Shown: positions 11,715 through 23,364 of the stretch, in pieces
Position numbering within the stretch: position 1 is the first letter of the stretch
How the letters are laid out: each line of letters opens with the position of its first letter
Source: Conus ventricosus
Lineage: Eukaryota; Mollusca; Gastropoda; Neogastropoda; Conidae
Direction of reading: 5' to 3'
NCBI GenBank assembly: GCA_018398815.1
Contig: CM031616.1
Location: forward strand, 72,156,353 to 72,220,352
DNA length: 64,000 nt
Made by a program: the position numbers and the translations under genes
Notes under the pieces: model-generated
Told to the model about the DNA's origin: nothing
The model's input: only the letters and a program-made list of their open reading frames with translations
Database searches by the model: none

Positions 11715-12679
11715 GTGTGTGTGTGTGACAGTGTGTGTCTCTGAATGTTTGTGTGTGAGAGTAAGTCTTTATACGGAAGGTATGTGAGTGTGTGTCTGTG
11801 AGTGTTTGTGTGTGAGTGTAAGTCTTTATACAGAAGAGTATGTATGTGCACTGAAGACTGTAGATACGGACAGATTGCCCAAAGTCAGATTTGTTCTGCA
11901 CTTTCATTCACTTAAAAAGCACAATGAATCTCTCAACAACATCTCCCCCCCTCCCTGACCCCCAAATTCAAAACTCTTCCCTCTCTCGCAGTCCCCCCCT
12001 TTCACACACACATGCATGCACTGCACAGATCTGGACACATGTATGTAGGTTTAACCTTTTCTCTCTCACGCCCATACACACACTACACATAGCTGCATGT
12101 GTGCATCTCATACAAACCTACTCTCTCTCATGCACACACACTGACATACTCACACATACATGTGCACACATATACACACACACACTTGCATGCATGCATG
12201 CACATGCACAAACAAACACAAAGGCATGCACGCATGCACACATGTACGTGCAGCAAAGTGGCATAAACGTATGTAAAAAAACCTGTCTGCACATGCAAGC
12301 ACACAAACACACACTGATGCACACACTTCAAGTCCAATCTCTTTCCTCATGAAACTACAAACTGAGGTTGGTCTGAGAAGGCACTAACTAGACAACCACC
12401 ATGTTTATCAAAGCTGTCAACAAAACTTATAACGACTAGCTGCTTGCTGAGCCACCAAACACTCCCTGTTTGGGAAAAAGGAGAAAACATGGATCAGTTT
12501 TGCCCCTGCGAGTTTCACTAAATAAGTGACTATGAGTCGATCATAAGCCAGTAAGTACATCGTGTCAGTTTCTTTAAATGAACGGTTATGGACCAGTAAT
12601 GCCCCAGCGTGTACACCATGCAAGGCTTCTATTTAAAAGCAGGGGTCAGTTTTGTTCTACTTGGTTCTGCACCTAAAAC
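10649..12679. other. Intronic simple-repeat sequence, no gene seen
   Basis: It contains a pure poly(C) run of about 26 (10866-10891), a short GA tract near 11241, a (TG)n tract (11677-11728) and a CA-rich stretch (about 12000-12320). The open frames here are artefacts of these repeats. Confidence 0.6.
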
Positions 12680-12692
12680 TGTATTGTGGGTA
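12680..12692. repeat. Target-site duplication, left copy (13 bp)
   Basis: TGTATTGTGGGTA, identical to 18652-18664. The two copies flank LINE copy B exactly at its ends. Confidence 0.95.
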
Positions 12693-12883
12693 AGATAAGA
12701 TAATGTTGTTTATAGCCCAGCCACCGCAAAGGGCCACATCAGGGCTGTCACCACGTTAAAATCAACTCACCAGTCATTAAAAAAAAAAAAAAAAAAAAAA
12801 AACAAACTTTCTCACATCTCGTTAAATGACATCGTCTACAAACGCACCAGAAACTTTGTTAAAAATCTTTCTGCCGTAAAATC

Positions 12884-15800
12884 TTAAATCAGATGAAAAA
12901 TGTTAATCTCTCTCAAAAACTCAAGGATCACATCAGGCGGGACATCCCTGAACAGGATCTTCATGGACTCCGCTGTAAAATGTTTGTGTCTCACATCGTG
13001 CAAGTCCCAACACTCTAAAAGAACATGTTTCATTGTGAGTGGCGCATGACATGGAATGCACCACGGAGCTTCTTCACTCTTTAAAAGGTAAGAATGGGTA
13101 AAATACGAATGGCCGGTGTGCAGCCGGCACAGAACCGTTCCCTCTTTACGACCACCCGACGTAGATGGGAGGAAGTCCTTAAGGTTTGGACGGATCTGAA
13201 AGAGTTTGTTAGTCGTCTGTGTGTTCTAATCCTCCTGCCAGAGGTCTCTCACATAATCGTTAATTTTGGGTTTCACATCTGAGCAGGGGATATAAGTGTT
13301 GGACAGTTTCTCTCTTGTGGCGTTCTTGGCTAAACGATCAACCATTTCGTTCCCGCCAATGCCAACATGACCAGGAACCCAAGCAAGAGTAATGTTGTAA
13401 CCGTCCACCTTCAACTTGCTAAAAAGTTCCAAAAAAAAGTAAAAGTTCTGGATGCTGAAGGTTGCAGCCAGCCCAGGCCTCCAAAGCTGACAGCGAATCC
13501 GACAGAACCAGAAAGTCCCTCTTTGAAGAATGGGAGATTATCTTCAAAGCCAGTACCAGAGCAGTAAGTTCAGCAGAATAGACAGAAGCATCGGAATGTA
13601 TATGTTCCAACAGTATCTGAGAAGGAGCCCCAGGGCAGTAGGCTGCACAGGCCACTCCATCTTCAGACTTGGAACCGTCAGTGAAAACTTTTTGACAGGA
13701 TGGGAATTTGGAACAGAGCTCAGCATACAATGCCTTGTATGCCAGAGAGCTGGTAGACTCTTTGCGAAAAGCTGCGAGGTCGAAACAAATCTCTGGTGTG
13801 AAAAAGGTCCACGGAGGTTGATCCAGAAACTTGGAAAAATCGGACACAACTCCGAGGTCTAGACCTGCATTCCGCACGTGAGGCCGCATACGAAGACCAA
13901 ACGGCGGAATACATTTCGGGTTGTTTTCAAACTTACTTTGGAACGGAGGGTCAAAGACACAGTCATAGGCAGGATTCTGCGGTTCTGAGAACAGTCGGAT
14001 ATAATAATTCAAAGACAGTTTCAGCCTGCGGTTGGACAGTGAAGGTGCTGTACACAGGGGTGGTGCGGAACGCTCCAAGACAGAGACGAAGCCCTTGATG
14101 GTGGATAGGGTCCAAGAGTTTGAGGTAAGATGATCTTGCGGAGCCGTACACAGCACAACCGTAGTCCAGTTTAGAACGGGACCAGGGCTCTGTAGATGTG
14201 CAACAAAGTTTTCTTATCAGCGCCCCAGTCGGTGTGCGCCACGACCCGCAGAATATTCAGTGCTTTCTGGCAAGCAGTTTTGAGGTTTTTTAATATGGCT
14301 GAGAAAGTTAAGTTTTTGGTCAAAAATGACTCCCAGAAATTTGGCCTCTTTAACAGCTGGAATGGGAGATTTCCCTACTTGAAGTTCAGGATCTGGAAAA
14401 AAAACTGACGAAATTATGGAAGTGAATACACTGCGTCTTTGTTGAGAGAAAAGGTTGAAACCGTTTTCATCTGCCACCGATGGATTTTATCTACGCAAAG
14501 CTGGAGCCTGCGCTGGACACTTGGGTACAGGCTTCCAGTTGCGTAGACAGCAAAATCATCCACAAACAATGAGCAGTCTGAACCCTGCTGAACTGATTGA
14601 ACAATGTTATTAATCTTGATGCTAAAGAGGGCAGGAGACAGTATGCTCCCCTGTGGAACACCCAACTCCTGCTCGTGGACATCAGAGAGAGTGGTGCCAA
14701 CCCGGACCTGAAACTGTCGTTCTGCCAAAAAATTTTGAATAAAAAGCGGAAGATGACCTCGAAAAACCCAGATCGTGGAGATCATGAAGTATCCCCGACT
14801 TCCAGGTGGTATCGTAGGCCTTCTCCAAGTCGAAGAAAATTGCCACTGCATGCTGTTTGTTCAGAAAGGCGTTCCGAAGTGTAGATTCCAGACGAATCAA
14901 ATGGTCAACTGTAGTCCTATGTTTGCGGAAACCACACTGTTCTTTCGCCAAAAGGCCATCGGTTTTGAGTTTCCACATGAGCCTAACGTTGACCATTTTC
15001 TCCATCAATTTGCAGACACAGCTGGTCAAAGCTATGGGACGGTAGTTTGATGGATTAGAAAGAATCTTTTCCAGGTTTGGGGATGGGAATAATAGGCTTT
15101 CCGCCAAGAGGGTTGGAAAGAAACCTGTAGTCCACACATGGTTGTATACCTGTAGCAGTATGTTCAGACCTTCTTGCGGAAGATGTTTCAACAGTTGATA
15201 ATGAATTTCATCCATACCTGGAGAAGAATCGCTGCAAGAAAGTAAGGCAGATTTCAGCTCGTTTAAGGTGAAAGGAAGATTGTAGTCTTCCATGTTGTCG
15301 GACGAAAAGTTGCAGGGTGATTTTTCTTTTAGGGCTTTGTTTTTGACAAAAGTGGCTGATTTGTTGGAAGAGGAGGAATTCTTTTCAATGGTTGAAGCCA
15401 GCAGATTAGCAACTGCTTTTTTGTCTGTTATTAAAGAGTCAGAAAACTTGAGATGGTTCACAGTGGGACAGGTGTTCTTCCGTTTGATTTTCTTAATGAT
15501 GTTCCACACTTTTTTCTTGGAAGTTTTCGATGTCAGCCTGGAGCAGAAGCTTCTCCAGGACCGACGTTTACTGATTTTAAAGGTGTGTCCGATTTGGCAC
15601 GGAGTTTTTGATGGGCTCGAGCGTTGGGACCCGAAGGTCGTTGGTATACCTGATGCTGAGCCCGTTTTCGAACTTTGGAAATTTGTTGGCAGTTTGAATC
15701 AAACCAGGGTGTTTTTGGCATTTGAAGTTTATCGGAAGACACTGGAATACAAACTTTAGCACACTTGATCATAGTGTTTGTCAGTGAGATTCTGCTGGGT

Positions 15801-16566
15801 CCGGACTCTGAAGAAAGTCAGTGTCCTGGAATTCTTTAGAAATAGTGGCTGCAAATAGATCCCAGTTTGCTTTCTTATAATTTAGATGTTGAGAGACAGA
15901 GACGTGTTCAGTTATTACAGGTTGTAGAAGGACCGGGAAATGGTCACTTCCGTGCAGATCGTCATGGACAGACCACTCATAGTCCAGGACCAGCGAGGGG
16001 TCACAAACCGCAAATCTAAACACGAAAGTGAACCTGTGGAAGAGTGGAGGTAAGTTGCAGATCCGTCGTTCAGACAACACAAATCCAAATCCGAAAGGAC
16101 ATCTCATTAGCAGACCTCTGGATGACGTATGGACACTACCCCAAAGAGGATTGTGACCGTTAAAGTCACCCAACAGCAAAAAAGGTCGAGGAAGATCTTC
16201 TATCAGACTGACAAGGTCCTGACGACAAACCGGGACAGAAATAGGTAAATAAAGAGAACAGATTGTCACAGTCTTGTGGAGAGTGACTCTCGCAGCAACA
16301 GCATGAAGGGAGGTAGACAGAGCGACAGGACTATACAGTAGAGTTTTGTGTATGAGAAGGGCAACACGCCCGACCGTCCCAACGTGGATGGTTGTGCAGG
16401 ATTTGAAAGAATATTTAAAGCCAGAAAGAGTAAAGGTCTTCTGGCTTTGAATTTGAGTTTCCTGAAGAGCCACGACGGAAGGTTTTATAGATTGGCACAA
16501 AAGCTGCAGCTCCTCAAAGTTGGAATTTAGTCCACGGATATTCCAATGGAATATTGTATTATCCAT
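12884..16566 (-). pseudogene. ORF2 of LINE copy B: endonuclease, RT, RNase H
   Basis: It starts at MDNTIFHWNIRGLNS (16566). The endonuclease shows QETQ, GDFNGHNPLWGS and GSDHFPVLL (to about 15900), the AP-endonuclease active-site blocks. The RT spans about 15100-14400: RPIALTS, the FFDLEKAYDTTW catalytic block, VPQGSILSP and the FVDDFAVYA block. RNase H (about 13700-13290) has FTDGSK, SAELTAL, LSDSLSALEA and WVPGHVGIGGNEMVD. The end (about 13080-12884) has a CIPCHAPLTMKHVLLEC zinc-binding motif and closes at TAA, 12884-12886. Length is about 1220 codons, normal for the group. At least four frame changes interrupt it (near 15775, 15515, 14700 and 14160), so no intact protein is made from this copy as assembled. 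Confidence 0.88.
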
Positions 16567-16592
16567 GGTGCAGAGGGCGAAAAGGAGAGAGA

Positions 16593-17901
16593 TCAGGTCA
16601 TCTCCTCTTCAACGTCTGGTGCTAAAGGTGTAAATTTATTTGAGGTTTGTACTGGACTGTGTTGGTCTTCAGACCTGCTGGCAGACTTGCCAACAGGTGA
16701 AGAAGGTCTGGATTTGGGAGACGGTGGAGGCTTCTCCTCATCTCCACCATCTCCACCTGGGTTGAACTCCCTTGCCCGCACGGGCACTGGACAGAGGAGT
16801 TCGAGGGGGAATTGCTGGTTTTTTAATCTGCCCAGCAGCAGATGTTGTAGACTGCTGGGCAGTCTGAGGGGTGGCGGATTTTTTGCCTCCACCAGGGGCA
16901 GTGATTTTGGGTTGAAAGGGTGGTGGACCTGCTTCCACCAGAGTTGACAGTTCTTCCTTGCAGTGTCTTCGAAAACGTAAAGTCATCAGTCTGACAGCAG
17001 ACTGATCGAGTGGGACTGTGGGAACTTTCTTTACAGCCGAAGCATAGGAAGAGGCTGTCGGCGTCTGACTGCCCACAACCTGCTTACGGGCCTCAAAAAA
17101 GGAAATTTTCTTTCAGTTTTTATTCTTTGAATAGCTGATTCCTGAATCCAAAGAGGACAGTTTCGTGAAGAGGGGGGATGGTCGCCACCGCATGTTAGCA
17201 CAATGTGCCGGATCTTGACACGGCCCATCATGGGTTGCCTTGCAGCAACACCCGCATACCTCTTGCCCTGAACAGCGGTCCCTGACATGGCCAAACTTCT
17301 GGCACCTGAAGCACCTCAACGGGGACGGAACATATAGCTGAACACGAACATTCAAATAACCAACTTTGATTGACGGAGGCAGCACAGGGTTGCAGAAGGT
17401 CAGAAAAGAGGGTGTTGGTGGCCACTCTCTCTGACCTTTCTTTACCATCACCCTGCGCACCTCCGTCACACCCTGGGACGCCAGCTCCGTCTTAATTTCT
17501 GCCTCTGATACACCAGATAAATCCCGACAGCGAATCACGCCTTTCGATGAATTTATTGTTTGTGGGGAGTTACCCTGATCTCCCTGTCCACAAGTTTCGT
17601 TGCCTTCAGCAGCTGTTCAGATTGCTTTTGTGATTTACATTGAATAAGAAAGGAACCATTCCTCAACCTCTTGATGGACCGAGGGTCACCTGCTATACCT
17701 TGAAAGCCCTTTTGGATAGCAAAAGGGCTCAGAGCTGAAAGGGTCTTTCCTGCTCTGTCCCTTCCATCACGAGCCAGGAAGCCCAGAAACCTGTCCTCTG
17801 TCGTACCTCAGTATCTGAATCACTGTCAGAATAACGTTCCCCTGAAATAGGGGATGCTGCCTTCCTCTTCTTTTTGGGGGGATATTTTTTGAAAAGGCCA
17901 T
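16593..17901 (-). pseudogene. ORF1 (Gag-like, CCHC) of LINE copy B
   Basis: The start MAFSKNIPPK was chosen because copy C has the same start followed by an intact basic and acidic N-terminus. About 435 codons run to TGA at 16593-16595. The central block (17113-17538) has two zinc knuckles: CFRCQKFGHVRDRC (C-x2-C-x4-H-x4-C), and a variant, CGCCCKATHDGPC. The C-terminal third is proline- and serine-rich. ORF1 proteins of this type bind the element RNA. ORF2 starts 27 nt downstream. Frame changes near 17770, 17110 and 16890 break it. Confidence 0.8.
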
Positions 17902-18651
17902 ATTGAGTTTATTATGTTTCATCCCTCCCTTACCCACCCACCTTGGAGTCCAACTAAGGGGCCAGGGCCAAGAAAACCAATGTCTTGACCCCTTCCAGGC
18001 TTCGGGAGAGACATACGACAAACAGAAGCAACCAACCCTATCCCCCCTGATCATGCTCAACTCCCGGGGACAGAGAGCTGAGCACTGCAGGGGTTCACTG
18101 GCCAGCCGGGGAACTGCTTGTCTTGACCCAGCCCCAAGAAGGGGAGCCGATAGTACACCCGGGCCAAGTGTACTCCCTGTCTAGGAGAGGTCCGAGCCAA
18201 AGTGATGTGTTGAGAGCACAGCCTCCTCAAGCACTGGCCCTCTCAATCACCAGGATCTCATTCCCCTCCGACACAGGTCGCACCGCACGGCAAACACGGC
18301 GGATCTTAAGGAGACCACAGAGAGAAAAGGAGTGTGGAAAAGAAGACTTGAAGGGAGACGAAGATAGAAAAGGGCCAAATAGGAAAGGCAGAAAACAAGA
18401 AAAGGAGAAAGGCGGGTTACTCTTAGTCAGGATCCTCACCCTTAGCCTATCTGACATGGGAAGCCCTACCAGGGGCATCAACTCCTTACCACGTTATGCT
18501 TAGGCCAGACAGCATCTTGGCTTTTCGGACCTAGAAGCAGGTGGAAAAAACCAGCCTATCTCCAAGTATTGATGCCCCCGCCAGCAAAGCCTAAGGGATC
18601 ACTGGACCGCGCAAGCCCTCCGACCACGACAAGGTCGCAACCTCCGGAGGG
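17902..18651 (-). promoter_or_regulatory. 5' UTR / internal promoter region of LINE copy B
   Basis: About 750 bp upstream of ORF1, shared with copies A and C. LINEs of this group carry an internal promoter here, but I see no specific motif that proves it. An 84-codon open frame (MMPLVGLPMSDRLRV..., 18227-18481) is kept in copy C (about 106 codons) and recognisably in copy A. Its meaning is unknown. Confidence 0.6.
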
Positions 18652-18664
18652 TGTATTGTGGGTA
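18652..18664. repeat. Target-site duplication, right copy (13 bp)
   Basis: TGTATTGTGGGTA, identical to 12680-12692. It marks the 5' boundary of LINE copy B. Confidence 0.95.
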
Positions 18665-19062
18665 CAGCGAACATTAAAGGTCTACTTAGAGGTTTTCGAT
18701 AATTGGTCGTCAGCTTATGCAGAAATATGAAATGTTGATAAATTGGTAAAATAAACATCCCATTCGCTCCCGATCACACGAAATCGATCCGCGAAAGTGG
18801 GCATTTTCACCTGTAATCAAGAAACGGAGGTATCAACTAAATCTTGGCATGGCTTAACTACTCTTCGATGTGACGTCACATGATGGACTGGCCGTCAGCC
18901 GCGACCTACACAACAAGCCAACGGCGACAGAAAGCGATTCTGATGGTTCTTGCACATCTCGATCGGTATTTAATTTATCATGTAAAAGCAGTGACTATGA
19001 TTGCGACAGCCAATGTAACTATGGGATGTTTCTGCAAGGCCTTTACCTTATCAGTTTGAACG
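18665..19062. other. No recognised feature
   Basis: Unique-looking sequence with no coding or repeat signature. Confidence 0.4.
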
Positions 19063-19471
19063 CTAAGTTCTTTTTACCACGTCAGTTCCAGCTGGACCAC
19101 AGAAACGAGCTATTCAGTTCCAGCTGGACGCCCGACAACACATCATTCCGAAGGCGTACGGACTTTACCGAAGTCTCGAGGGAGGCTACCGACTGACTTC
19201 TTGATGCGATCACGCGTGGACGGCGAGCGGAGATTCTCCTTCCTCAAGCCTTAACGTGTTCATTCAATTTAACAAGTGTGATCTGTCCATAGATATGAAC
19301 AGAATAAAACGTGCGACTATCGTACTCATCTGTACGAGCTTACCCACTCCGCCTTCAAAGTATACGCGCACAATGCAGACGAAGTTTTTGATCACTCGAA
19401 CGGGCTCGGCAATTGTCGGAACAGCTCGTTTCTGTGGTCCAGCTGGAACTGACGTGGTAAAAATAACTTAG
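19063..19471. repeat. Inverted repeat pair (49-bp arms, 311-bp spacer)
   Basis: 19063-19111 (CTAAGTTCTTTTTACCACGT...) is the reverse complement of 19423-19471 with about one mismatch. The spacer holds nothing recognised. It could be a 409-bp non-autonomous DNA element, but I find no flanking target duplication. Confidence 0.75.
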
Positions 19472-19544
19472 TGACCCGGCATGGTTGCACCAACCGATTA
19501 GCTGCAGTTACTTCTTACAGATATCAAAATCACTGATGGCATGT

Positions 19545-20113
19545 TCAATAGAATGTGACCATTTTCTGCCTGCTGTGATATTGGTCACAATTCAGCTTCT
19601 GTCCTGAGTTCCTGATAGCATTCATGGCAAGAGACAGTCGCATATCATGATTTTCCACAGCAGTCCAATGAACCAGGATGTCATCGATGATGATTTCACA
19701 TCGCTTCAGATGTCCCAAGGTTTCTTCCATCTTCTGCTGAAACTCACCAGTTCTGATGCTAATGCCCATCATGAACAATGTGAACATGCAACAATCCCCC
19801 AAAAGGTGTAATGAAAGTGGTCAACAACTTGGTTTCCTTGTCCAGGGGTATTTGATAATAGCCTCCAAAAATGGTCAGTGTCAAGAACACCTTTGAGCCT
19901 GCTAACTTAGGTGCAATGTCATCGAAATTGGGTATCATTCAATTTGGTCTTTTCACGCTCGTTCAGTTTATCAAAGTTGATACAAATTCTGACACTGCAA
20001 TTTTTCGGTAAACTGGAACCACAGGAGCGCACCAGTCTGTTGAAGCTGTCATGTATATTCTTCTCCATCTTGTCAAGTTCCTGCTTCTCTTTTATCATGG
20101 ACAGGAGATGCAA
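19545..20113 (-). pseudogene. Ty3/gypsy-type reverse transcriptase, decayed
   Basis: The minus-strand frame 20113-19919 reads LDKMEKN...VRSCGSS...VRICINFDKLN, the N-terminal RT block (VRICVDF-x-LN in the family). The frame 19802-19545 reads FTLFMMGISI...EFQQKMEETLGHL...IIDDILVHW...HDMRLSLAMNAIRNSGQKLN. That is the PFGI, FQ and catalytic block, here IIDDILV, followed by the KLN segment. About 115 bp between the two frames is frameshifted. The expected RNase H and integrase after 19545 are not visible, so the element ends or is cut there. Confidence 0.85.
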
Positions 20114-21640
20114 TGCGCAAGCTTAGGAGTGACTTAGGAGTGTTTGCCACTGTCTCAGAGCACAAACGTGCTAGGTGATATTTTCAACAGCCCTGTGCTG
20201 CCATACACATCTTCATCCTCAACCTCATTTGTCTCTTGATTTGTTCCATCGATTCGCACACTGCTCTGCTGAGCAGGTTACTGCCTGCTGACAGATGTAC
20301 CACTAGGATTTGGAAGGTGAATTCTGCCTTTGTGGGCAATTTCTGCAGTGAACTCGCCCTAGAGTCTTCACACTCTTCTACACAGTGATTTCAGGTATGC
20401 AATGGGTGATGGATGAAGTCAGTGTGGTAGTTTGTTTGCTTCGTAACAGTGACATCAGCTCAGGTTCCAGTGTCCATTTGAAAGCTGTCATGTGGCCTTC
20501 ATCACACACATCCATGTTAAAAAGTCCAAGCTTCAGTGATTCCAACACTGTCAAGTCAGCCAGTATGTGACAGTCTCCAACTCTTGAGGTGAACCCGACT
20601 TCTTCATATTACAACATCTGCTAACATGATTCTTCAGCTGGTATGCTCTACACTTAGCCCTTAGCTGGACATGGTTTGTCAGTGTGAGCATATTCATGTC
20701 ATGTACATAGCTGCCAACTGCTACGAGATCGCCGTAGTTTGCTACGCCAAGAGAATGCTTGCTACGACGCTACTACGATCATTAATTGCTACGGCGAAAC
20801 AAAAAAATTCGAAGATACTTTCGTTTTGTTTGGACAGTGCTAAGTAACGTCTCTATCGGTCTGTCGGAACTGCATTTCCGCTTTCGGTTTTACTGTAGCA
20901 CATAGATTTTTTTTTACAATTGGCCCTCTTCCTCTGCTTCATCTCTGTATAATAACATTTATAGATATACTAAGAGTACTGTAGCTTTAATGTTGTCCGT
21001 AAAACTGGTTATAGGCCTGATTTCTTTTTAGAACGCGCGCAAATTTAAGTTGCTACTGTCAAATTGGAAATGCTACTGTGAAAATTGTGAAATGCTACTG
21101 TAAGCCGCATGAGCAGGTTGGCAGCTCTGCATGTACACGCATTCGTGTCTTTCCTGTACTTGAAAATTCAGCGTGCTGATTTCTGAAGACCCTTCTGCGC
21201 TGTGGAATCTTGACCCATGGTCACAACCTTAGCCAAGACCCCAATGACAAATGTATGTCTTGCTGAGATCAGCTTCACCCCTGGCTGCTTGGTGCTGCTC
21301 CTGCATCGGCTGCATGATCATTATTTGCTGTCTTGCCATTTCTATGGCACGATCTAGAATCAGATGTCAGCTGAAGTTTCCTTTGACACGCTGATCATGC
21401 AGACAGACCAGTAGCCAGCCTGTCTCTCCCCTAATGGTCTGGATCCTGGTGATCACAGGTTCAGCTTCAGTGACTGCAGTGCTCTGGCAAACTCTTCAAC
21501 ACTCTCACAAGAGGACTGACTGTTTCCTGATGTTAAACAAAGTTCTGTCATGGATGATTGTTCTTTTCAGCATGAAGCTGACGGAGAACTTCTTCGCTAA
21601 ACAAAATCTGCATCAGTTTCAGGTGGATTAGCTTCAGAGA
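20114..21640 (-). mobile_element. Ty3/gypsy gag-protease remnant (interrupted)
   Basis: Upstream of the RT, on the minus strand, are decayed pieces in the expected order. Gag capsid-like words near 21640-21290 include EEFARALQSL and RLATGL. A zinc-knuckle region near 20690-20610 reads CPAKG.KCRAYQLKNHVSRCC. A protease-like MDTGT sits near 20500-20470, where DTG would be the aspartic protease active site. Stops and frameshifts are frequent. A 422-bp hAT-like insertion (20708-21129) splits gag just before the knuckle. No LTRs were found. The gag and protease calls rest on short motifs; the adjacent RT supports them. Confidence 0.65.
20700..21137. mobile_element. hAT-like non-autonomous element (20708-21129) with 8-bp target duplication
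   Basis: The direct repeats CATGTACA at 20700-20707 and 21130-21137 flank a 422-bp insert. Its ends are TAGCTGCCAAC on the left and, as reverse complement, CAGAGCTGCCAAC on the right. An 8-bp duplication and TAG/CAG ends fit the hAT superfamily. It encodes nothing. It contains repeated GCTAC / GCTACTGT words. Confidence 0.8.
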
Positions 21641-21725
21641 ACAGGAAAGGGGCATTCTGGGCCACTTCCGCCCTCACCCAGTTTCGGGCGAAAGTAACCC
21701 AGAATGCCCCTTTCCCTGTTCTCTG
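21635..21725. repeat. Short hairpin element (27-bp arms)
   Basis: The left arm starts at 21635 (CAGAGAACAGGAAAGGGGCA) and the right arm is 21699-21725; they are perfect complements. The spacer is about 37 bp and contains a second smaller inverted pair (CTTCCGCCC / GGGCGAAAG). It resembles a mini foldback element. Confidence 0.85.
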
Positions 21726-22032
21726 ACAAGTAAGACTTCAATAACTAAAAAATAACGATTATCTACAAACAAACGTACTGCGTTAGGGTTATCCGTTTTC
21801 AATACTAATTTACTAAACTTTTTAGATTTCAGTTTTCCGCGTTTTTCTGATCATTATCAATAACATCATTTTCGCGCAGACAGTCATTTTCAATACTATC
21901 ATTTTTGCAGAGACAGTCACCAACACTAAAACTTAGCTGAGACACTGTGCGAAACCCCTAATTAGAGGGCTTGGGGTTTGTGGCAGGCAGGAGGGCAGGT
22001 AAGCTTTTAATTGTTAGTTGCCGGCCTGCCTA

Positions 22033-23226
22033 AGGACTTGGCACTATCCGATTACTTACCGCGTGACTGGGCATGGCGATTTTGAACCAACGCCAGTCTT
22101 ATTAATTAAGTGCAGGGCTTACAACGCAGCTCTGCCTCGTCATTTCCATTGCTGGTGTTGAGTTGTGAGTGGCATGTGTTTTCTGGAGACTTTAAAACTT
22201 TGGTTTGGATTGGGACAACTGTAGTGTGTGTGGACATATTTTTGCTGTGTGCGTGTTAATATTTGTATTTTTGAAAAAAATAATGGCAGCACGCTACAAA
22301 CATATATATTGTAGAATAAATAAATACAATTTTTTTAACATAAAAAATAGCAAAAAACCCCCCTCCCTGAGCATGGCCGACTGTTGGTTTAATTTTTATT
22401 TGCAGGCGTCACTTTGTGTCGATCATGCCTTCAGGGGGGAAACCCCAGGAGTATGTTTGCCCTGGGATTTTTTGGGTGGTGGTGGCTGGCCTCTGGTCTG
22501 GAATGGCTGGCACCGGTCTTCATTCTGGATGGGGTGAACTTGACCCCAAGACTCTGGTCTCACTCGAAACTCGAAACTGCGTGACCAACTAATGAGGGAA
22601 GTGCAGCCCTGAATCAGCAACTCCAAACTCCGAAAGTGTGACGCCTGCGGTGGCCAACCGACCACCAATAGCGAGTAGTTGAATTCTTATATTTAAGCTT
22701 TACTTTTGGTGGTGGTGCAATCCACGTGTACAGGGAGACCACTCCATTACTACTTTTGTGATGCAATCGATAAAGCTGCGTGCGCGACCTCTAGACAGGT
22801 GGCCGTTGTGTGCGGTGCAAATGCTGCGTGTGTTCTGTTTAGCAGGCTGTGGCGTAAGTATGTGTGTGTGTGTGTAAGTGTGTGCGTGCGTGCGTGTGTG
22901 TGTGTGTGTGCACACGCGTACGTATGTGTGTGTGTGTGTGTGCAGCACGGCCAAGGCCTAACGCTCAACCTGCTACGTTCGTGGCTGTTTGATCTGCTTA
23001 AAGCTGAAAACACTAACACGGTACAATCAGCCGAAAGGTAAAACCTGATACACACCCACACACATACACACAGCGTTCGCTCGCCGCTTGCCGTGTAATT
23101 ATATGCTCCTGTCAAACTACCGTCTCATTCTCACCTGTCGTTCTCTTTCTCTCTCTCTTTCTGCGTGTGTGTGGGGGTCTGGCTCTGGCTGGCCCCATAG
23201 TAAGTAATCGGATAGTGCGCAGTCCT
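22033..23226. repeat. Region bounded by a 27-bp inverted repeat
   Basis: 22033-22059 (AGGACTTGGCACTATCCGAT...) is the reverse complement of 23200-23226 with two mismatches. These could be terminal repeats of a DNA element of about 1.2 kb. I see no target duplication and no coding frame. Inside are TG-rich tracts (22860-22940). Confidence 0.6.
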
Positions 23227-23330
23227 ATCACATGATCCGCCCGGGGCCGCCGTACATGTTTACATGGGGGGGCATGTGTGTGTGGTGTGTGTGTGTGGCG
23301 TGTGTTCTGTTTAGCAGGCTGTGCGCGTAA

Positions 23331-23348
<18 letters not shown>
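22828..23348. repeat. Direct duplication of a (TG)n-containing block
   Basis: The phrase TGTTCTGTTTAGCAGGCTGTG followed by CGTAAGTATGTGTG occurs near 22828-22875 and again near 23299-23348. The second copy continues into a longer TG array (23333-23362). Confidence 0.8.

Positions 23349-23364
<16 letters not shown>

Larger units (their letters stand above)
12693..18651 (-). mobile_element. I/Nimb-type LINE, copy B, full length (about 5.96 kb)
   Basis: This non-LTR retrotransposon lies on the minus strand, with its 5' end at 18651 and its 3' end at 12693. In order it has a 5' UTR of about 750 bp, ORF1 with CCHC zinc knuckles, a gap of about 26 nt, and ORF2 with AP-type endonuclease, reverse transcriptase, RNase H and a C-terminal CCHC. 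A 3' UTR of about 190 bp ends in ATTATCTTATCT (GATAA repeats on plus). Perfect 13-bp target duplications flank it. An RNase H after the RT, together with a knuckle ORF1, is the layout of the I/Nimb/Ingi group. Copies A and C and the tail fragments at 41159-41700 and 49169-49600 belong to the same family. Several single-base frameshifts suggest it is inactive, or that the consensus is imperfect. Confidence 0.93.

Noticed and set aside
11612..12352. Thr/His- and Cys/Val-rich open frames
   Set aside because: Translations of CA/TG microsatellites.
13094..18503. Plus-strand open frames over LINE copies B and C
   Set aside because: Antisense shadows of the LINE ORFs; no family similarity in that direction.
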